Assembly: GCA_036278935.1 (NCBI GenBank) | Contig: DASUKA010000057.1 | Location: 23,085-87,084 of the forward strand | Length of the DNA stretch: 64,000 nt | DNA from: DASSNR01 sp036278935 | Lineage (GTDB): Bacteria > Gemmatimonadota > Gemmatimonadetes > Gemmatimonadales > Gemmatimonadaceae | Direction of reading: 5' to 3' | In this document: piece by piece, positions 27,345-36,107 of the stretch | Layout of the letters: every line of letters begins with the position of its first letter | Position numbering within the stretch: the stretch's first letter is position 1 | Position numbers and translations under genes: made by a program | Notes under the pieces: generated by a model | What the model saw: the letters and a program-made list of their open reading frames with translations, nothing else | Told to the model about the DNA's origin: nothing | Database searches by the model: none

Positions 27345-28331
27345 ATGCGTATTGTCTCGCTCGTTCCGGCCGGCACTGACATTCTCTTCGCCCTCGGCGC
27401 CGCCACGGACATCGTTGGCGTCTCGCATGAGTGCGCCATACCGGCCGGGGCACCGGCGCTGCCCCGGCTGACGCGGAGCGTCGTCCAGACCACTGGCTTG
27501 TCGAGCGCCGAGATCGACGCCGCCATCGCCGGGCAGGTCGCCACCGATGCCCCCGTTTACGAGGTGGACGGCCAGACGCTGGAAGCCCTCCGCCCCGACC
27601 TCATCCTCACGCAGGGACTGTGCGACGTATGCGCTCTACCAGCTCGCGTTGTCGAGAACGCGCTCTGCCGGCTGTCCTGGCGACCGGCGCTCCTCTCTCT
27701 CGACGCGCACAGCGTGGATGGCGTCCTCGATTCCATCCATGAGGTCGGTAAGCACACTGGCCGCCGCCGGCAGGCGCAGCTGCTCGTGTCGCATCTGCGG
27801 TCCCGACTGGATCAGGTGGCGCTGGCGGTCGCCAAACGCCCGCGGGTCCCTGTGGTGTGTCTGGAGTGGCTCGACCCCCCGTACGCATGCGGCCACTGGA
27901 TTCCAGAGATGGTCGAGCGCGCGGGCGGCACGGAGTTACTGGGACAGACCGGGATGCGCTCTGCTCCGGTGCCGTGGGCGGAGATCGAGCGCACTTGCCC
28001 GGCGGCCGTAATCGCCATGCCGTGCGGCTTCGATCTTCCTCGAGCTGCACAGGACCTCGAGCAGGTGGCGGCGCGCACGCCATGGTTGCGCGCCACAGGC
28101 GCCGCCACGGTATATGCCGCAGCCGGGACGTATTTCACGCAGCCCGGTCCGAGCCTCGTGACCGGTGTCGAGGTGCTCGCCTCGGTGCTGCATCCGGACG
28201 CCGCGGCGTGGAGCGTCCCGCCTGGTGCGATCACGCGCTGGCGGGCGCCGGCGCCGCTCCGGAAAAACGGAACGCTCCGGCCATCGGGTGAAGGTGCCGG
28301 AGCGCATGGAAAGGGAGGACGGTCGAACTAG
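27345..28331 (+). CDS. BtuF-type periplasmic-binding-fold protein without signal peptide
   Basis: A 328-residue protein of the cobalamin/iron-siderophore binding family (the BtuF fold). It begins directly with the family strand MRIVSLVPAGTDILFALGA and has no signal peptide or lipobox, so it looks cytoplasmic. Two lobes and the connecting helix are suggested by length, and the CLEWLDPPYACGHWIPE segment near residue 176 fits the family. No ABC permease or ATPase gene is nearby. The last 25 residues are low complexity and lie over the HU terminator. Its TAG stop overlaps the opposing HU stop within CTAG. Cobalamin or corrinoid binding is an inference from family only. Confidence 0.75.
   Translation: MRIVSLVPAGTDILFALGAATDIVGVSHECAIPAGAPALPRLTRSVVQTTGLSSAEIDAAIAGQVATDAPVYEVDGQTLEALRPDLILTQGLCDVCALPARVVENALCRLSWRPALLSLDAHSVDGVLDSIHEVGKHTGRRRQAQLLVSHLRSRLDQVALAVAKRPRVPVVCLEWLDPPYACGHWIPEMVERAGGTELLGQTGMRSAPVPWAEIERTCPAAVIAMPCGFDLPRAAQDLEQVAARTPWLRATGAATVYAAAGTYFTQPGPSLVTGVEVLASVLHPDAAAWSVPPGAITRWRAPAPLRKNGTLRPSGEGAGAHGKGGRSN
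28262..28304 (-). terminator. HU gene terminator lying inside the opposing coding end
   Basis: Arms CGCTCCGGC (28273-28281) and GCCGGAGCG (28296-28304) pair perfectly around a 14-base loop. On the minus strand the stem is followed by TTCCGTTTTTCC. It sits in the 3' end of the BtuF-type gene, about 25 bases past the HU stop. Confidence 0.6.
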
Positions 28332-28660
28332 GCGGCGGAGATCTTGTCCACGGTCTTGGCGTCGTGCATGTCGGCGACGATCCCGCGCAACTCCTTCGAC
28401 GGCTTGAACACCGGCACCGGGCGCGCGGAGACCTCCACCGGCGAGCCAGTGCGTGGGTTCCGTGCCATCCGCGTCTTCCGCTGCCGGATCTTGAAGGTGC
28501 CGAAGCCGCGGACTTCGATGTTCTTCTGCTCCTTCAGCGCATCCTTCACGGCATCGAGGAAAGCATCCACAACGCGCGCGCAATCCTTCTTTGAAATCGT
28601 CGGGCCGGCGGTACGGGAAATTTGCGCCGTCACGCGCTCGACCAGGTCGGCTTTGGTCAT
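28328..28660 (-). CDS. hup: HU/IHF-family DNA-binding protein
   Basis: A 110-residue histone-like DNA-bending protein. The beta-arm signature RGFGTFKIRQRKTRMARNP is clear, followed by RTGSPVEV. The N-terminus MTKADLVERV is standard. The last 15 residues extend past a usual 90-94-residue HU. An AGAGGG ribosome site and a strong promoter precede the ATG at 28660. HU or IHF cannot be separated by sequence alone. Confidence 0.92.
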   Translation of the reverse strand: MTKADLVERVTAQISRTAGPTISKKDCARVVDAFLDAVKDALKEQKNIEVRGFGTFKIRQRKTRMARNPRTGSPVEVSARPVPVFKPSKELRGIVADMHDAKTVDKISAA

Positions 28661-28707
28661 TCGCTACCCTCTGGAGAGACACTCGCCATCCGGCGAACCG
28701 TGAGTCG

Positions 28708-28736
28708 AACTTAGGACGTTACCTATTGTGTGTCAA
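28708..28736 (-). promoter_or_regulatory. HU gene promoter
   Basis: Minus strand: -35 TTGACA (28731-28736), 17-base spacer, -10 TAAGTT (28708-28713). The best -35 match in the window. The start would be near 28701, about 40 bases before the ATG. A 16-base palindrome lies 26 bases upstream of the -35. Confidence 0.75.
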
Positions 28737-28745
28737 GCGTTTGGC

Positions 28746-29879
28746 TCAGCTATGCGACACCGTCGAACGTCCGTTCGAGCGCACGGCGCTCAGGAATTCC
28801 CCAAAGAGCGGCCGCGCATCATGCGGCCCCGGCGCCGCTTCCGGATGATACTGCACGGCGAACACGGGAAGCTCCCGATGCACCATCCCCTCTACCGTCC
28901 CATCGTTCAGATTCACATGGGTGACGCGGAGTGCGGGAGCGTTTTTCACCTCCGTCGCATCACCGACTACCGCGAAGCCGTGATTCTGCGATGTGATGAG
29001 CACCTGCTCCGTGTCGAGCGCGCGCACTGGATGATTCCCGCCGTGGTGCCCGTACGGCATCTTGGCCGTGGAGCCGCCGTAGACCAGCCCAAGCAGTTGG
29101 TGCCCGAGGCAGATTCCCAGCGTGGGGATGCCGCGCTCCGTCAGCTCCCGGATGATCGGAATGGCGTACGGAACGGCTGCAGGATCGCCTGGCCCATTCG
29201 AGAGGAAGACCCCATCGGGCGCGAGCGCCATGGCCTCGGACGCCGACGTGTCCGCGGGCACGACCGTCACGCGGCAGCCCTGCTCGACGAAGAGGCGCAG
29301 GATGTTGCGCTTGATGCCGTAATCGTAGGCAACGATATGCTGCGCGGCATCGGAGTCGCCGCACTGGTAGCGCTCGCGGGTGGACACGACGGACGCGAGA
29401 TCGGATCCCTCCATGGAGGGGCACGCCTGGAGTGCGGCGCGGGCGGCATCGTTCGGCTCCTCACCCGGCCCGATCACCCCACGCATCACGCCGAGCGACC
29501 TCAGATGTCGCGTGAGACGCCTGGTATCTACCTCGTGCAACACGGGCACTTGCGCGTCGCAAAGCCAATCCGCGAGATGCGCGGTGGCGCGCCAGTTCGA
29601 GAACTGTCCGGAGACCTCGCGCGCCACCACGCCAGCCACCTGCGGCGCTGCGGACTCGGGGTCTTCGCCATTCACGCCGTAGTTGCCGATCATCGGCGCG
29701 GTCATCACCACGATCTGCCCGCGATAGGACGGATCCGTGAAGACCTCCTGGTATCCCGTCATGTTGGTCGTGAACACGACTTCCGCCACGGCGGGTGAGG
29801 CGGTATGCAGGAGGCTGCCGTGAAAAAGGGCTCCATCCTCGAGGAGGAGGAACCCCGGACAGGAATCAGCCGGATTCAC
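28746..29879 (-). CDS. carA: carbamoyl-phosphate synthase small subunit
   Basis: A 377-residue glutamine amidotransferase subunit supplying ammonia to CarB for arginine and pyrimidine synthesis. The class I triad is visible: GICLGHQLLG with the nucleophile Cys and, later, AVQYHPEAAPGPHD with His and Glu. The N-terminal CarA domain has FTTNMTGYQEVFTDPSY. It follows secG by four bases; carB is not in the window. The last ten codons contain a perfect palindrome that matches the tetR operator. Confidence 0.95.
   Translation of the reverse strand: MNPADSCPGFLLLEDGALFHGSLLHTASPAVAEVVFTTNMTGYQEVFTDPSYRGQIVVMTAPMIGNYGVNGEDPESAAPQVAGVVAREVSGQFSNWRATAHLADWLCDAQVPVLHEVDTRRLTRHLRSLGVMRGVIGPGEEPNDAARAALQACPSMEGSDLASVVSTRERYQCGDSDAAQHIVAYDYGIKRNILRLFVEQGCRVTVVPADTSASEAMALAPDGVFLSNGPGDPAAVPYAIPIIRELTERGIPTLGICLGHQLLGLVYGGSTAKMPYGHHGGNHPVRALDTEQVLITSQNHGFAVVGDATEVKNAPALRVTHVNLNDGTVEGMVHRELPVFAVQYHPEAAPGPHDARPLFGEFLSAVRSNGRSTVSHS
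28763..28778. promoter_or_regulatory. TCGAACG-N2-CGTTCGA palindrome upstream of the HU promoter
   Basis: The seven-base arms TCGAACG and CGTTCGA are separated by TC. The same arms, separated by CT, overlap the tetR promoter at 53099-53114. This copy lies in the 3' end of carA and upstream of the HU promoter. It may be a regulator site or a coincidence of codon use. Confidence 0.35.
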
Positions 29880-29883
29880 CGGT

Positions 29884-30300
29884 TCACTTCTTGGGTGTCT
29901 TTGCCGGAGTCTTGGCGGGCGCGGGGGCCGGCGCCGAGTTGCTGGCAGGCGCCTTGGTACCGCCGGCCGGCTGCAGAGGAACGGCGGGTGTGGTGGCTGG
30001 CGCTGTGGCCGGCGCGCGCTGTCCCGGAGTGAAGCTCTGATCGAGCACGGACTTGGGCGCCGCGGAGTGCGTGGACATCAGGGTCAGGATGAAGCCGAGC
30101 GCCAGGAACAGCCCCCCGCCCCACCAGCTCGCCTTGGTCAGCAGGTTCGCGGCCTGGCGCGTGCCCATGAACGAATCCGGCGACGATGACGTTCCGCCGA
30201 AGCTCGCGGAGAGTCCTCCTCCCTTCGGCGCCTGCATGAGGACAGCCGCGATGAGCAGGATGCTGATCAGCACGAGCAGGACGAGAAGCACGACGTACAT
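29884..30300 (-). CDS. secG: preprotein translocase subunit SecG
   Basis: A 138-residue accessory subunit of the SecYEG channel. It has two hydrophobic helices (residues 2-22 and about 56-78) linked by the family loop QAPKGGGLSASFGG. The C-terminal 50 residues are an Ala/Pro/Lys-rich tail ending TPAKTPKK, longer than usual. Placed after tpiA, a common neighbourhood for secG. It has its own promoter overlapping the end of tpiA. Confidence 0.92.
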   Translation of the reverse strand: MYVVLLVLLVLISILLIAAVLMQAPKGGGLSASFGGTSSSPDSFMGTRQAANLLTKASWWGGGLFLALGFILTLMSTHSAAPKSVLDQSFTPGQRAPATAPATTPAVPLQPAGGTKAPASNSAPAPAPAKTPAKTPKK

Positions 30301-30340
30301 GGCGGCAGGTCACTCCGGGAAAAAGACACTCAACCAGAAA

Positions 30341-30369
30341 AAGCTAGGGAGAGCAGCCCCCGTGGTCAA
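30341..30369 (-). promoter_or_regulatory. secG-carA promoter
   Basis: Minus strand: -35 TTGACC (30364-30369, over the tpiA stop), 17-base spacer, -10 TAGCTT (30341-30346) followed by TTT. It predicts a start near 30334 and a leader of about 34 bases, separating secG-carA partly from the glycolytic genes. Confidence 0.65.
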
Positions 30370-31115
30370 GTGAGCGCAATGCGCGCCCATCGCTCCGCAT
30401 CCAGACTGGCCCCTCCCACCAGCAGGCCGTCGACCTCTCCCATGTCGAGCAACGCCGCGGCGTTCCCCTCGTTCACGCTGCCGCCGTAGAGAATGGGGAT
30501 CTGCGCGGCATCAGAGCCCAGGCGTTCGCGCAGCGCCGTGCGGATGGTCGCATGCACGGCCGCGGCGTCCTCCGGTCGCGCAGTGTGCCCCGTACCGATG
30601 GCCCACACGGGCTCGTACGCCACGACCATCGTGGCCATCTGCAGATGCGTGAGGTCCTGGACCCCGGCGCGCAACTGCTCCCGCACGATGTCGTCGGTCG
30701 CGCCCCGCTCCCGGTCCTCCATCGTCTCGCCCACACACAGGACGGGAGTGAGCGACGCGGCGGCCGCCGCCGCGCACTTGCGCGCGACGTCGCAGTCAGC
30801 TTCGCCGAAGACGTGGCGCCGCTCCGAGTGACCGACAAGCACAAGACGCGCGCCCGCATCGCGTGCCAGGGGCGCAGAGTTCTCCCCCGTGAAGGCGCCG
30901 CTGGCTTCCCAGTAAATGTTCTGCACGCCAACCAGCACATCGGGACGGGCGCGGAGCGCATCGACCACCGCACACAGGGAGAGCGCCGGCGGGAAGATCA
31001 CGATCGTACGGTCGGGATGGGGTTCGTATCGAGCAAGGAAGGTCCGCATGAACGCGGCGGCCTCGCGCGCGCCCACGTTCATCTTCCAGTTCGCCGCCAG
31101 GACCGGCGCGCGCAT
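30366..31115 (-). CDS. tpiA: triosephosphate isomerase
   Basis: A 249-residue TIM-barrel enzyme interconverting dihydroxyacetone phosphate and glyceraldehyde 3-phosphate. The N-terminal ANWKMN with catalytic Lys, GHSERR with catalytic His, AYEPVWAIGTG with catalytic Glu, and ILYGGSVN phosphate loop are all present. The ATG overlaps the pgk stop as TGATG. Part of gap-pgk-tpiA. Confidence 0.96.
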   Translation of the reverse strand: MRAPVLAANWKMNVGAREAAAFMRTFLARYEPHPDRTIVIFPPALSLCAVVDALRARPDVLVGVQNIYWEASGAFTGENSAPLARDAGARLVLVGHSERRHVFGEADCDVARKCAAAAAASLTPVLCVGETMEDRERGATDDIVREQLRAGVQDLTHLQMATMVVAYEPVWAIGTGHTARPEDAAAVHATIRTALRERLGSDAAQIPILYGGSVNEGNAAALLDMGEVDGLLVGGASLDAERWARIALT

Positions 31116-32314
31116 CAGCCGGCGTCGTCGAGTGCCGCTACGCCCGGAAGCACCTTCCCCTCGAGCAGTTCCAGCGAGGCGCCGCCGCCTGTGGAGACGT
31201 GGCTCATCCGCGCGGTGAGTCCCAGCGCGGCCACGGCGGCCGCGGAGTCACCGCCGCCCACGATGGTCGTCGCGCCTGCGGCCGTGGCGTCCGCCATGGC
31301 TTCCGCCACCGCCTTGGTGCCGCGATCGAACGGCGGCGTCTCGAACACCCCCATCGGACCGTTCCACACCACCGTGCGGGCGCCGCCAATCAGATCGGCA
31401 AAGCATTCGGCCGACCGTGGCCCGATATCGAACATGGCGTCGTCTGCGGGAATGGCGTCGCGCGGAACGGCGTGCGCACGAGCCGCATGATCGAGCGAGG
31501 GCGCCACCATCGCATCCTCGGGCAGCACCAGCTTGGTGTCCGCCCGCTGGAGGAGCGACTTCGCCATATCGATGCGGTCCGGCTCGACGAGCGAGCCTCC
31601 CGTCTCCAATCCCATGGCCCGCAGGAAGGTGCAGGCCATGGCGCCTCCCACCAGCAGGTGGTCCACCACGGGGAGCAGATGCTCGATTACATCGATCTTC
31701 CCGGATATCTTCGCGCCTCCCAGCACCGCCACGAATGGATGGCGCGGCTCGGCGAGCGCATCGTGCAGGTAGGCGAGCTCCTGCGCCATGAGGAGCCCGG
31801 CCACGGCCGGGTGCAGATGGTGAGCGACCCCCTCGGTGGACGCGTGCGCGCGATGCGCCGCACCGAAGGCATCGTTGACGTAGAGGTCCCCCAGCTGCGC
31901 CAGGCGGCTGGCGAGCTGTGGATCATTGCGCTCCTCGCCCGGCAGGAAGCGCGTATTCTCCAGCAGCAGCACCTCCCCGGGCTCCAGCGCGTTCGTTGCA
32001 GCGATAGCATCGTCCGTGTCGGTCGAGTCCACGAAGCGGACCGGACGACCGAGCAGCTCGGATAATCGCGTGGCGACGGGCTGGAGCGATAAGCTGGGCA
32101 TCGGCCGTCCTTTTGGGCGACCGAGGTGAGAGAGCAGGACCACGCGCGCGCCGCGATCCAGCAGCCACCGGATGGTGGGAATCGCGGCGCGGATGCGCAT
32201 GTCATCGGTGATGCGCCGCTCCTCGTCCATCGGCACGTTGAAGTCCACCCGCACCAGCGCGCGCCGGTTCCGCACATCGGCATCGGTCAGCTCCCGGAGG
32301 GTTTTCTTCCTCAT
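31115..32314 (-). CDS. pgk: phosphoglycerate kinase
   Basis: A 399-residue glycolytic kinase making ATP from 1,3-bisphosphoglycerate. Signatures are RVDFNVPMD near residue 22, LLSHLGRPKG, VLGGAKISGKI and the nucleotide region VVWNGPMGVFE with GGGDSAAAV. I chose the ATG at 32314 because it begins MRKKTLRELTDADV, the usual start. It lies 43 bases after gap. Confidence 0.96.
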   Translation of the reverse strand: MRKKTLRELTDADVRNRRALVRVDFNVPMDEERRITDDMRIRAAIPTIRWLLDRGARVVLLSHLGRPKGRPMPSLSLQPVATRLSELLGRPVRFVDSTDTDDAIAATNALEPGEVLLLENTRFLPGEERNDPQLASRLAQLGDLYVNDAFGAAHRAHASTEGVAHHLHPAVAGLLMAQELAYLHDALAEPRHPFVAVLGGAKISGKIDVIEHLLPVVDHLLVGGAMACTFLRAMGLETGGSLVEPDRIDMAKSLLQRADTKLVLPEDAMVAPSLDHAARAHAVPRDAIPADDAMFDIGPRSAECFADLIGGARTVVWNGPMGVFETPPFDRGTKAVAEAMADATAAGATTIVGGGDSAAAVAALGLTARMSHVSTGGGASLELLEGKVLPGVAALDDAG

Positions 32315-32357
32315 GAGACTCGATGGAACGGGAACCGGAAGCGGCTGGTCGCGGCGG

Positions 32358-33371
32358 TCACAGCCGCTCCCCCACGTAGCCGAGGAGATCCACACAGCGC
32401 GACGCGTAGCCCCATTCATTGTCATACCAGCCGCACACCTTCACGAGCGTCCCATCGATGACGTGCGTGCTCTTGGCGTCGAAGATGCACGAGGCCGGGT
32501 TCCCGATGTAGTCCGTGGATACGAGCTCGAGTTCAGTGTAGGCCAGGTAGCATGCGAGGGGGCCCGCCGCGGCGGCCGCCTTGAAGGCGGCGTTCACCTG
32601 CTCGACCGTGACACTGCGCTCCACCTCGGCCACCAGGTCGGTGAATGACGCGTCAGGCGTTGGCACGCGGACCGCGATGCCATCGAGCTTGCCAGCCACC
32701 TCGGGAATCACGAGCGCGGTGGCCTTCGCTGCGCCGGTGGTGGTGGGAATCATGGAGAGCGCCGCGGCGCGCGCCCGGCGCAGATCCTTGTGCGGCAGAT
32801 CGAGGATGCGCTGGTCGTTGGTGTAACTGTGGATGGTGGTCATCGAGCCGCGCCTGAAGCCAAAGCTGTCCAGCACCACCTTCACCATCGGCGCAAGACA
32901 GTTGGTGGTGCACGACGCGTTGGAGATGATGTTATCGTGTGCGGGGTCGTACCGTTGCTCGTTCACGCCGAGCACGATCGTTACGTCCTCGCCCTTTCCC
33001 GGCGCGGAGATGATCACCTTGCGTGCGCCCGCCGTGAGGTGCTTGCGCGCGTCGTCTGCCTTGGTGAAGCGCCCGGTGGACTCGAGGACGATGTCCACGC
33101 CCAGTTCCTTCCACGGTAGCTGCGCGGGGTCTTTCTCCGACAGCACCTGGATGGTATCGCCATCCACCGTGATCGTCCCGTCCGCAGACTGCACCTCGCC
33201 GGGATAGGTGCGGTGCACGGAATCGTATTTGAAGAGATGCGCGAGGGTGCGCGTATCGGTGAGATCGTTGACGGCCACGAAGTCGAGGTCCGTCTTGCCC
33301 TGCTCCTTGGCCGCCCGCAGCACCTGCCGCCCGATTCGGCCGAACCCGTTGATGCCAACCCGAATTGCCAT
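32358..33371 (-). CDS. gap: type I glyceraldehyde-3-phosphate dehydrogenase
   Basis: A 337-residue NAD-dependent enzyme of glycolysis. It shows INGFGRIGRQVLRA at the N-terminus and the catalytic NASCTTNCLAP near residue 152. The downstream SYTNDQRILDLPHKDLRRAR and the C-terminal WYDNEWGYASR are also typical. The ATG at 33371 is 23 bases after comF. The open frame upstream of it has no support. Confidence 0.96.
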   Translation of the reverse strand: MAIRVGINGFGRIGRQVLRAAKEQGKTDLDFVAVNDLTDTRTLAHLFKYDSVHRTYPGEVQSADGTITVDGDTIQVLSEKDPAQLPWKELGVDIVLESTGRFTKADDARKHLTAGARKVIISAPGKGEDVTIVLGVNEQRYDPAHDNIISNASCTTNCLAPMVKVVLDSFGFRRGSMTTIHSYTNDQRILDLPHKDLRRARAAALSMIPTTTGAAKATALVIPEVAGKLDGIAVRVPTPDASFTDLVAEVERSVTVEQVNAAFKAAAAAGPLACYLAYTELELVSTDYIGNPASCIFDAKSTHVIDGTLVKVCGWYDNEWGYASRCVDLLGYVGERL

Positions 33372-33394
33372 GAGACCACACACTCCTGTTGGTT

Positions 33395-34162
33395 CTAGCT
33401 GACCCGATCGCCCGCGGCCGGCGCACGGCCGAAGGTGACAATACTCGTGATCCGAACGCCGCCGGCGCATAATGCATTCGCACACTCGACCGTGGTGGCG
33501 CCGGTCGTGAGTACATCATCGACGATCATCACGTGCGTTCCCTGCAGCCGCGCGCGCGCGCCTGGGGGTGCACGAAATGCGCCGGAAACGTTGCGCCGTC
33601 GCTCCTCCGGAGTCAACCGCGTTTGCGTCGGCGTGGCGCGCACGCGCTCCAGGCAGTCCGTCCACACCGGCAGGCGCCATCGCTCCCCGAGAGCGCACGC
33701 GAGCACCTCGCTCTGATTGAACCCGCGCTCCCGGTGTCTGACCCGCGCGAGCGGAACGGGAACCAGTGCACACCGCTCCTCCAGCACATCGCGCGGCCAG
33801 GTCAGCCGTGCCATCCGCTCCGCCATCCCGCGCGCGAGCGCCGTCCACCCGCCGTACTTGAAGGCGTGCACGATCCGGCCCGCGGAACCGCCGGGGATCC
33901 AGCATACGGAGCGCGCTGCACGCACCAGCGGAGGCAGCGCATCGCACCATGTGCAGCCGCGAGCGCCGAGCGGATGCCCGCACCGGTCGCACTGCGGGTA
34001 CGGCAGCTGTCTGGCGCGAACCCAGCATCGTCCGCACACCGCGCCCGTGTCGCCAGCGTCCAGCAACCGCGTGCACACGACGCACGCGCGCGGCAGGAGG
34101 AGCTCCAGCAACGCGCCGCGCAACGCCTGCGCGCGGGCCTGCCATGCCGAGGCGGGGATCAC
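33395..34162 (-). CDS. comF: ComF family phosphoribosyltransferase-like protein
   Basis: A 255-residue ComF-type protein. The N-terminus has a four-Cys-pair zinc-ribbon-like region (CVVCTRLLD, CGRC, CDRCGHP, CTWC). The C-terminus has the PRPP-binding loop MIVDDVLTTGATT. Some relatives take part in DNA uptake; most are uncharacterised. The start is GTG at 34162, overlapping the aroE stop as GTGA; a longer frame upstream has no support. No other competence genes are seen here. Confidence 0.85.
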   Translation of the reverse strand: MIPASAWQARAQALRGALLELLLPRACVVCTRLLDAGDTGAVCGRCWVRARQLPYPQCDRCGHPLGARGCTWCDALPPLVRAARSVCWIPGGSAGRIVHAFKYGGWTALARGMAERMARLTWPRDVLEERCALVPVPLARVRHRERGFNQSEVLACALGERWRLPVWTDCLERVRATPTQTRLTPEERRRNVSGAFRAPPGARARLQGTHVMIVDDVLTTGATTVECANALCAGGVRITSIVTFGRAPAAGDRVS

Positions 34163-34968
34163 GCCACCGCCTCGCGCATGACCGCTCGCGGCGCCTCCAC
34201 ACCCAGCCAGCGCTCGAAGGCGAGCGCGCCTTGCTCGATCAGCATGGACAGGCCATCGCGCGCGGTGAGGCCGTGCTGCGCCGCAGCTCGCACCCAGGGC
34301 GAACCGCCTGGCCGGTACACGAGGTCGAGCACGACAGTGCCGGAGCGCAGCGCATCGATCGGCACCGGGAGCGCATCGTCGAACGCGCCCACTGTGGTGG
34401 CGTTCACCACAATGGCGGCATCGCGCACAGCGTACTCCGCGCTGCCCGCGATGTGCGTGACCACGGGAAAGCGTGCGGCCAACCGCTCTGCGCGATCGCG
34501 CGTGCGGTTGGCGAGCGTCACGCACGTGTCCTCCCACTGTTCGATCGCGGCCAGCACCGCCGCGGCCGCTCCGCCCGCTCCCAGCACGGCGACGTGGCAG
34601 CTCCGCGGCAACGTGCCGTGCGCCTCGCGTGCGAGCGCCGCGAACCCGCCCACATCCGTGTTGTCACCCACGAGCACACCGTCCTCAGCCACCCAGAAGG
34701 TGTTCACCGCGCCCACGCGTTCGGCCAGCGGCGTCCTCCGGTCACAGAGCGCCGCGAAGGCCGGCTTGTGCGGCACCGTGACGTTGCCGGCGGCTCGGCC
34801 TGCTACGAGGGATAACACCGTCTGCGGCAGCGCGCCGGGATACACATCCAGCGCCTCGTAGCACAGCGGCACGCCGAGTGCGCGCAGCGCGGCGTTCTGA
34901 AAGCGCGGAGAGAGCGAATGATGAACCGGGTGACCGAGGAGCACGAGACGGCCCGGAGTCGCGGTCAT
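34159..34968 (-). CDS. aroE: shikimate dehydrogenase
   Basis: A 269-residue NADPH-dependent enzyme of aromatic amino acid synthesis. Landmarks are the substrate loop HPVHHSLSPRFQNAAL near residue 13, GNVTVPHK with catalytic Lys, GDNTDVGGF with catalytic Asp, the Rossmann loop VLGAGGAAAAV and the C-terminal LSMLIEQGALAFERW. Usual length. Overlaps the phosphatase stop upstream by four bases. Confidence 0.95.
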   Translation of the reverse strand: MTATPGRLVLLGHPVHHSLSPRFQNAALRALGVPLCYEALDVYPGALPQTVLSLVAGRAAGNVTVPHKPAFAALCDRRTPLAERVGAVNTFWVAEDGVLVGDNTDVGGFAALAREAHGTLPRSCHVAVLGAGGAAAAVLAAIEQWEDTCVTLANRTRDRAERLAARFPVVTHIAGSAEYAVRDAAIVVNATTVGAFDDALPVPIDALRSGTVVLDLVYRPGGSPWVRAAAQHGLTARDGLSMLIEQGALAFERWLGVEAPRAVMREAVA

Positions 34969-35435
34969 GAGCGACCGGGCGTGGATTCCGCCGCGATGCG
35001 ATCGACGGCGCGGCGGATCTCGCGCTCCAGCTCATCGCACGTCTCGCGATACAGATCGAGCTCGCCACCAAACGGATCGCCAATGGGGCGCTGCTCGGCG
35101 CCGCGCGACCCATACGTCGTGAGCAGGAAGGCCTTGCCTTGGCCGCCAAGCGCCTCCACCCGCTCGAGGTGATGCGGGCCCATGGTGAGGATGAGGTCGC
35201 ACGACTCAACCAGCTCGCGCGTGAGCAGCCGCGCCGTGTGATGCGCCAGATCGAGATTGCGTTCCATTGCCACCAGCAGCGCGCCGTCGGACGCGGGGGC
35301 GCCCTGCCACGCCGCCGTTCCCGCGCTCTCTGCCTGCACATCCTCCAGGCCACGCTCCGCAACGATGCGTTGGGCGATGGCCGCCGCCAGCGCACTGCGG
35401 CATGTATTCCCGGTGCAGATAAAGAGAACTCGCAC
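34965..35435 (-). CDS. low-molecular-weight phosphatase, YwlE-like
   Basis: A 156-residue LMW-PTP fold phosphatase. The P-loop is CTGNTCRS (C7 to S14) and the general acid is D120 in GDPFGG. T11 in the loop is the residue that in Bacillus YwlE favours phosphoarginine over phosphotyrosine, and the DPFGGELDLYRETCDELE tail also resembles YwlE. The next gene upstream is a Sua5/TsaC homologue, the same pairing as ywlC-ywlE in Bacillus. A protein-arginine phosphatase is therefore likely but not proven. No McsB-type kinase is in the window. Confidence 0.85.
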   Translation of the reverse strand: MRVLFICTGNTCRSALAAAIAQRIVAERGLEDVQAESAGTAAWQGAPASDGALLVAMERNLDLAHHTARLLTRELVESCDLILTMGPHHLERVEALGGQGKAFLLTTYGSRGAEQRPIGDPFGGELDLYRETCDELEREIRRAVDRIAAESTPGRS

Positions 35436-35438
35436 AGC

Positions 35439-36107
35439 TCAGATATCTCCGATCAGGTCGGGTACGCTCTCACGGAGCACCGCCGACGCGATGGCGCCGG
35501 GACGGATGACACGCGGGCGACGTCCCGTGCAATCTACCACGGTCGAAGGCGAGGAGGCGGCCAGATGGCCACCGTCGAGCACGCGCAGCATCCCGCGCGC
35601 AATGGCCGTGTCCCACCGCGCGATGATCTCGCCCGCGGACATCGCCGCCGGCTCGCCGGGCACGTTCGCGCTGGTGGACGTGATCGGGCGCCCATAGGCG
35701 CGGAGGAGCCTGGCCACTTGTGGATGCGAGGTCCAGCGCACCGCCACGCCGCCCTCCGGTCCCCGAAGGCGATCGGGAATCTGCCGTCCCCCGCCGGGCA
35801 GTACGAGTGTGAGGGGACCCGGCCAGTGCCGCGCGGCAAGCTGGGCCGCGTACCCTGACAGCCGCAACTCCAGTCTCGTCACCATCTCGCTCGACGCCAC
35901 CAGGAGGAGAAAGGGCTTGGCGGGCGGCCGCTCCTTGAGGCGCACCAGCGCGTCGACCGCCGCATGGTCCACCGCGCCGCCAAAGCCGTAGACCGTCTCC
36001 GTCGGATACGCGAGCACGTGCCCCGCCTCGAGATGCGTCATGGTAGCGGGAAGCGATGCCTCCACCTCGGCGCTCGACCAGAAGGGGATCCCGAGCGATG
36101 CCGTCAT
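35439..36107 (-). CDS. tsaC: L-threonylcarbamoyladenylate synthase
   Basis: A 222-residue Sua5/YrdC/YwlC-family enzyme that makes threonylcarbamoyl-AMP for the t6A37 modification of tRNAs. Features are VLAYPTETVYGFGG near residue 32, LKERPPAKPFLLLV, WPGPLTLVLP, VAVRWTSHP and ITSTSANVPGEPA. It has only the YrdC domain, so is the short TsaC-like form. Overlaps ispD upstream by four bases. Confidence 0.94.
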   Translation of the reverse strand: MTASLGIPFWSSAEVEASLPATMTHLEAGHVLAYPTETVYGFGGAVDHAAVDALVRLKERPPAKPFLLLVASSEMVTRLELRLSGYAAQLAARHWPGPLTLVLPGGGRQIPDRLRGPEGGVAVRWTSHPQVARLLRAYGRPITSTSANVPGEPAAMSAGEIIARWDTAIARGMLRVLDGGHLAASSPSTVVDCTGRRPRVIRPGAIASAVLRESVPDLIGDI

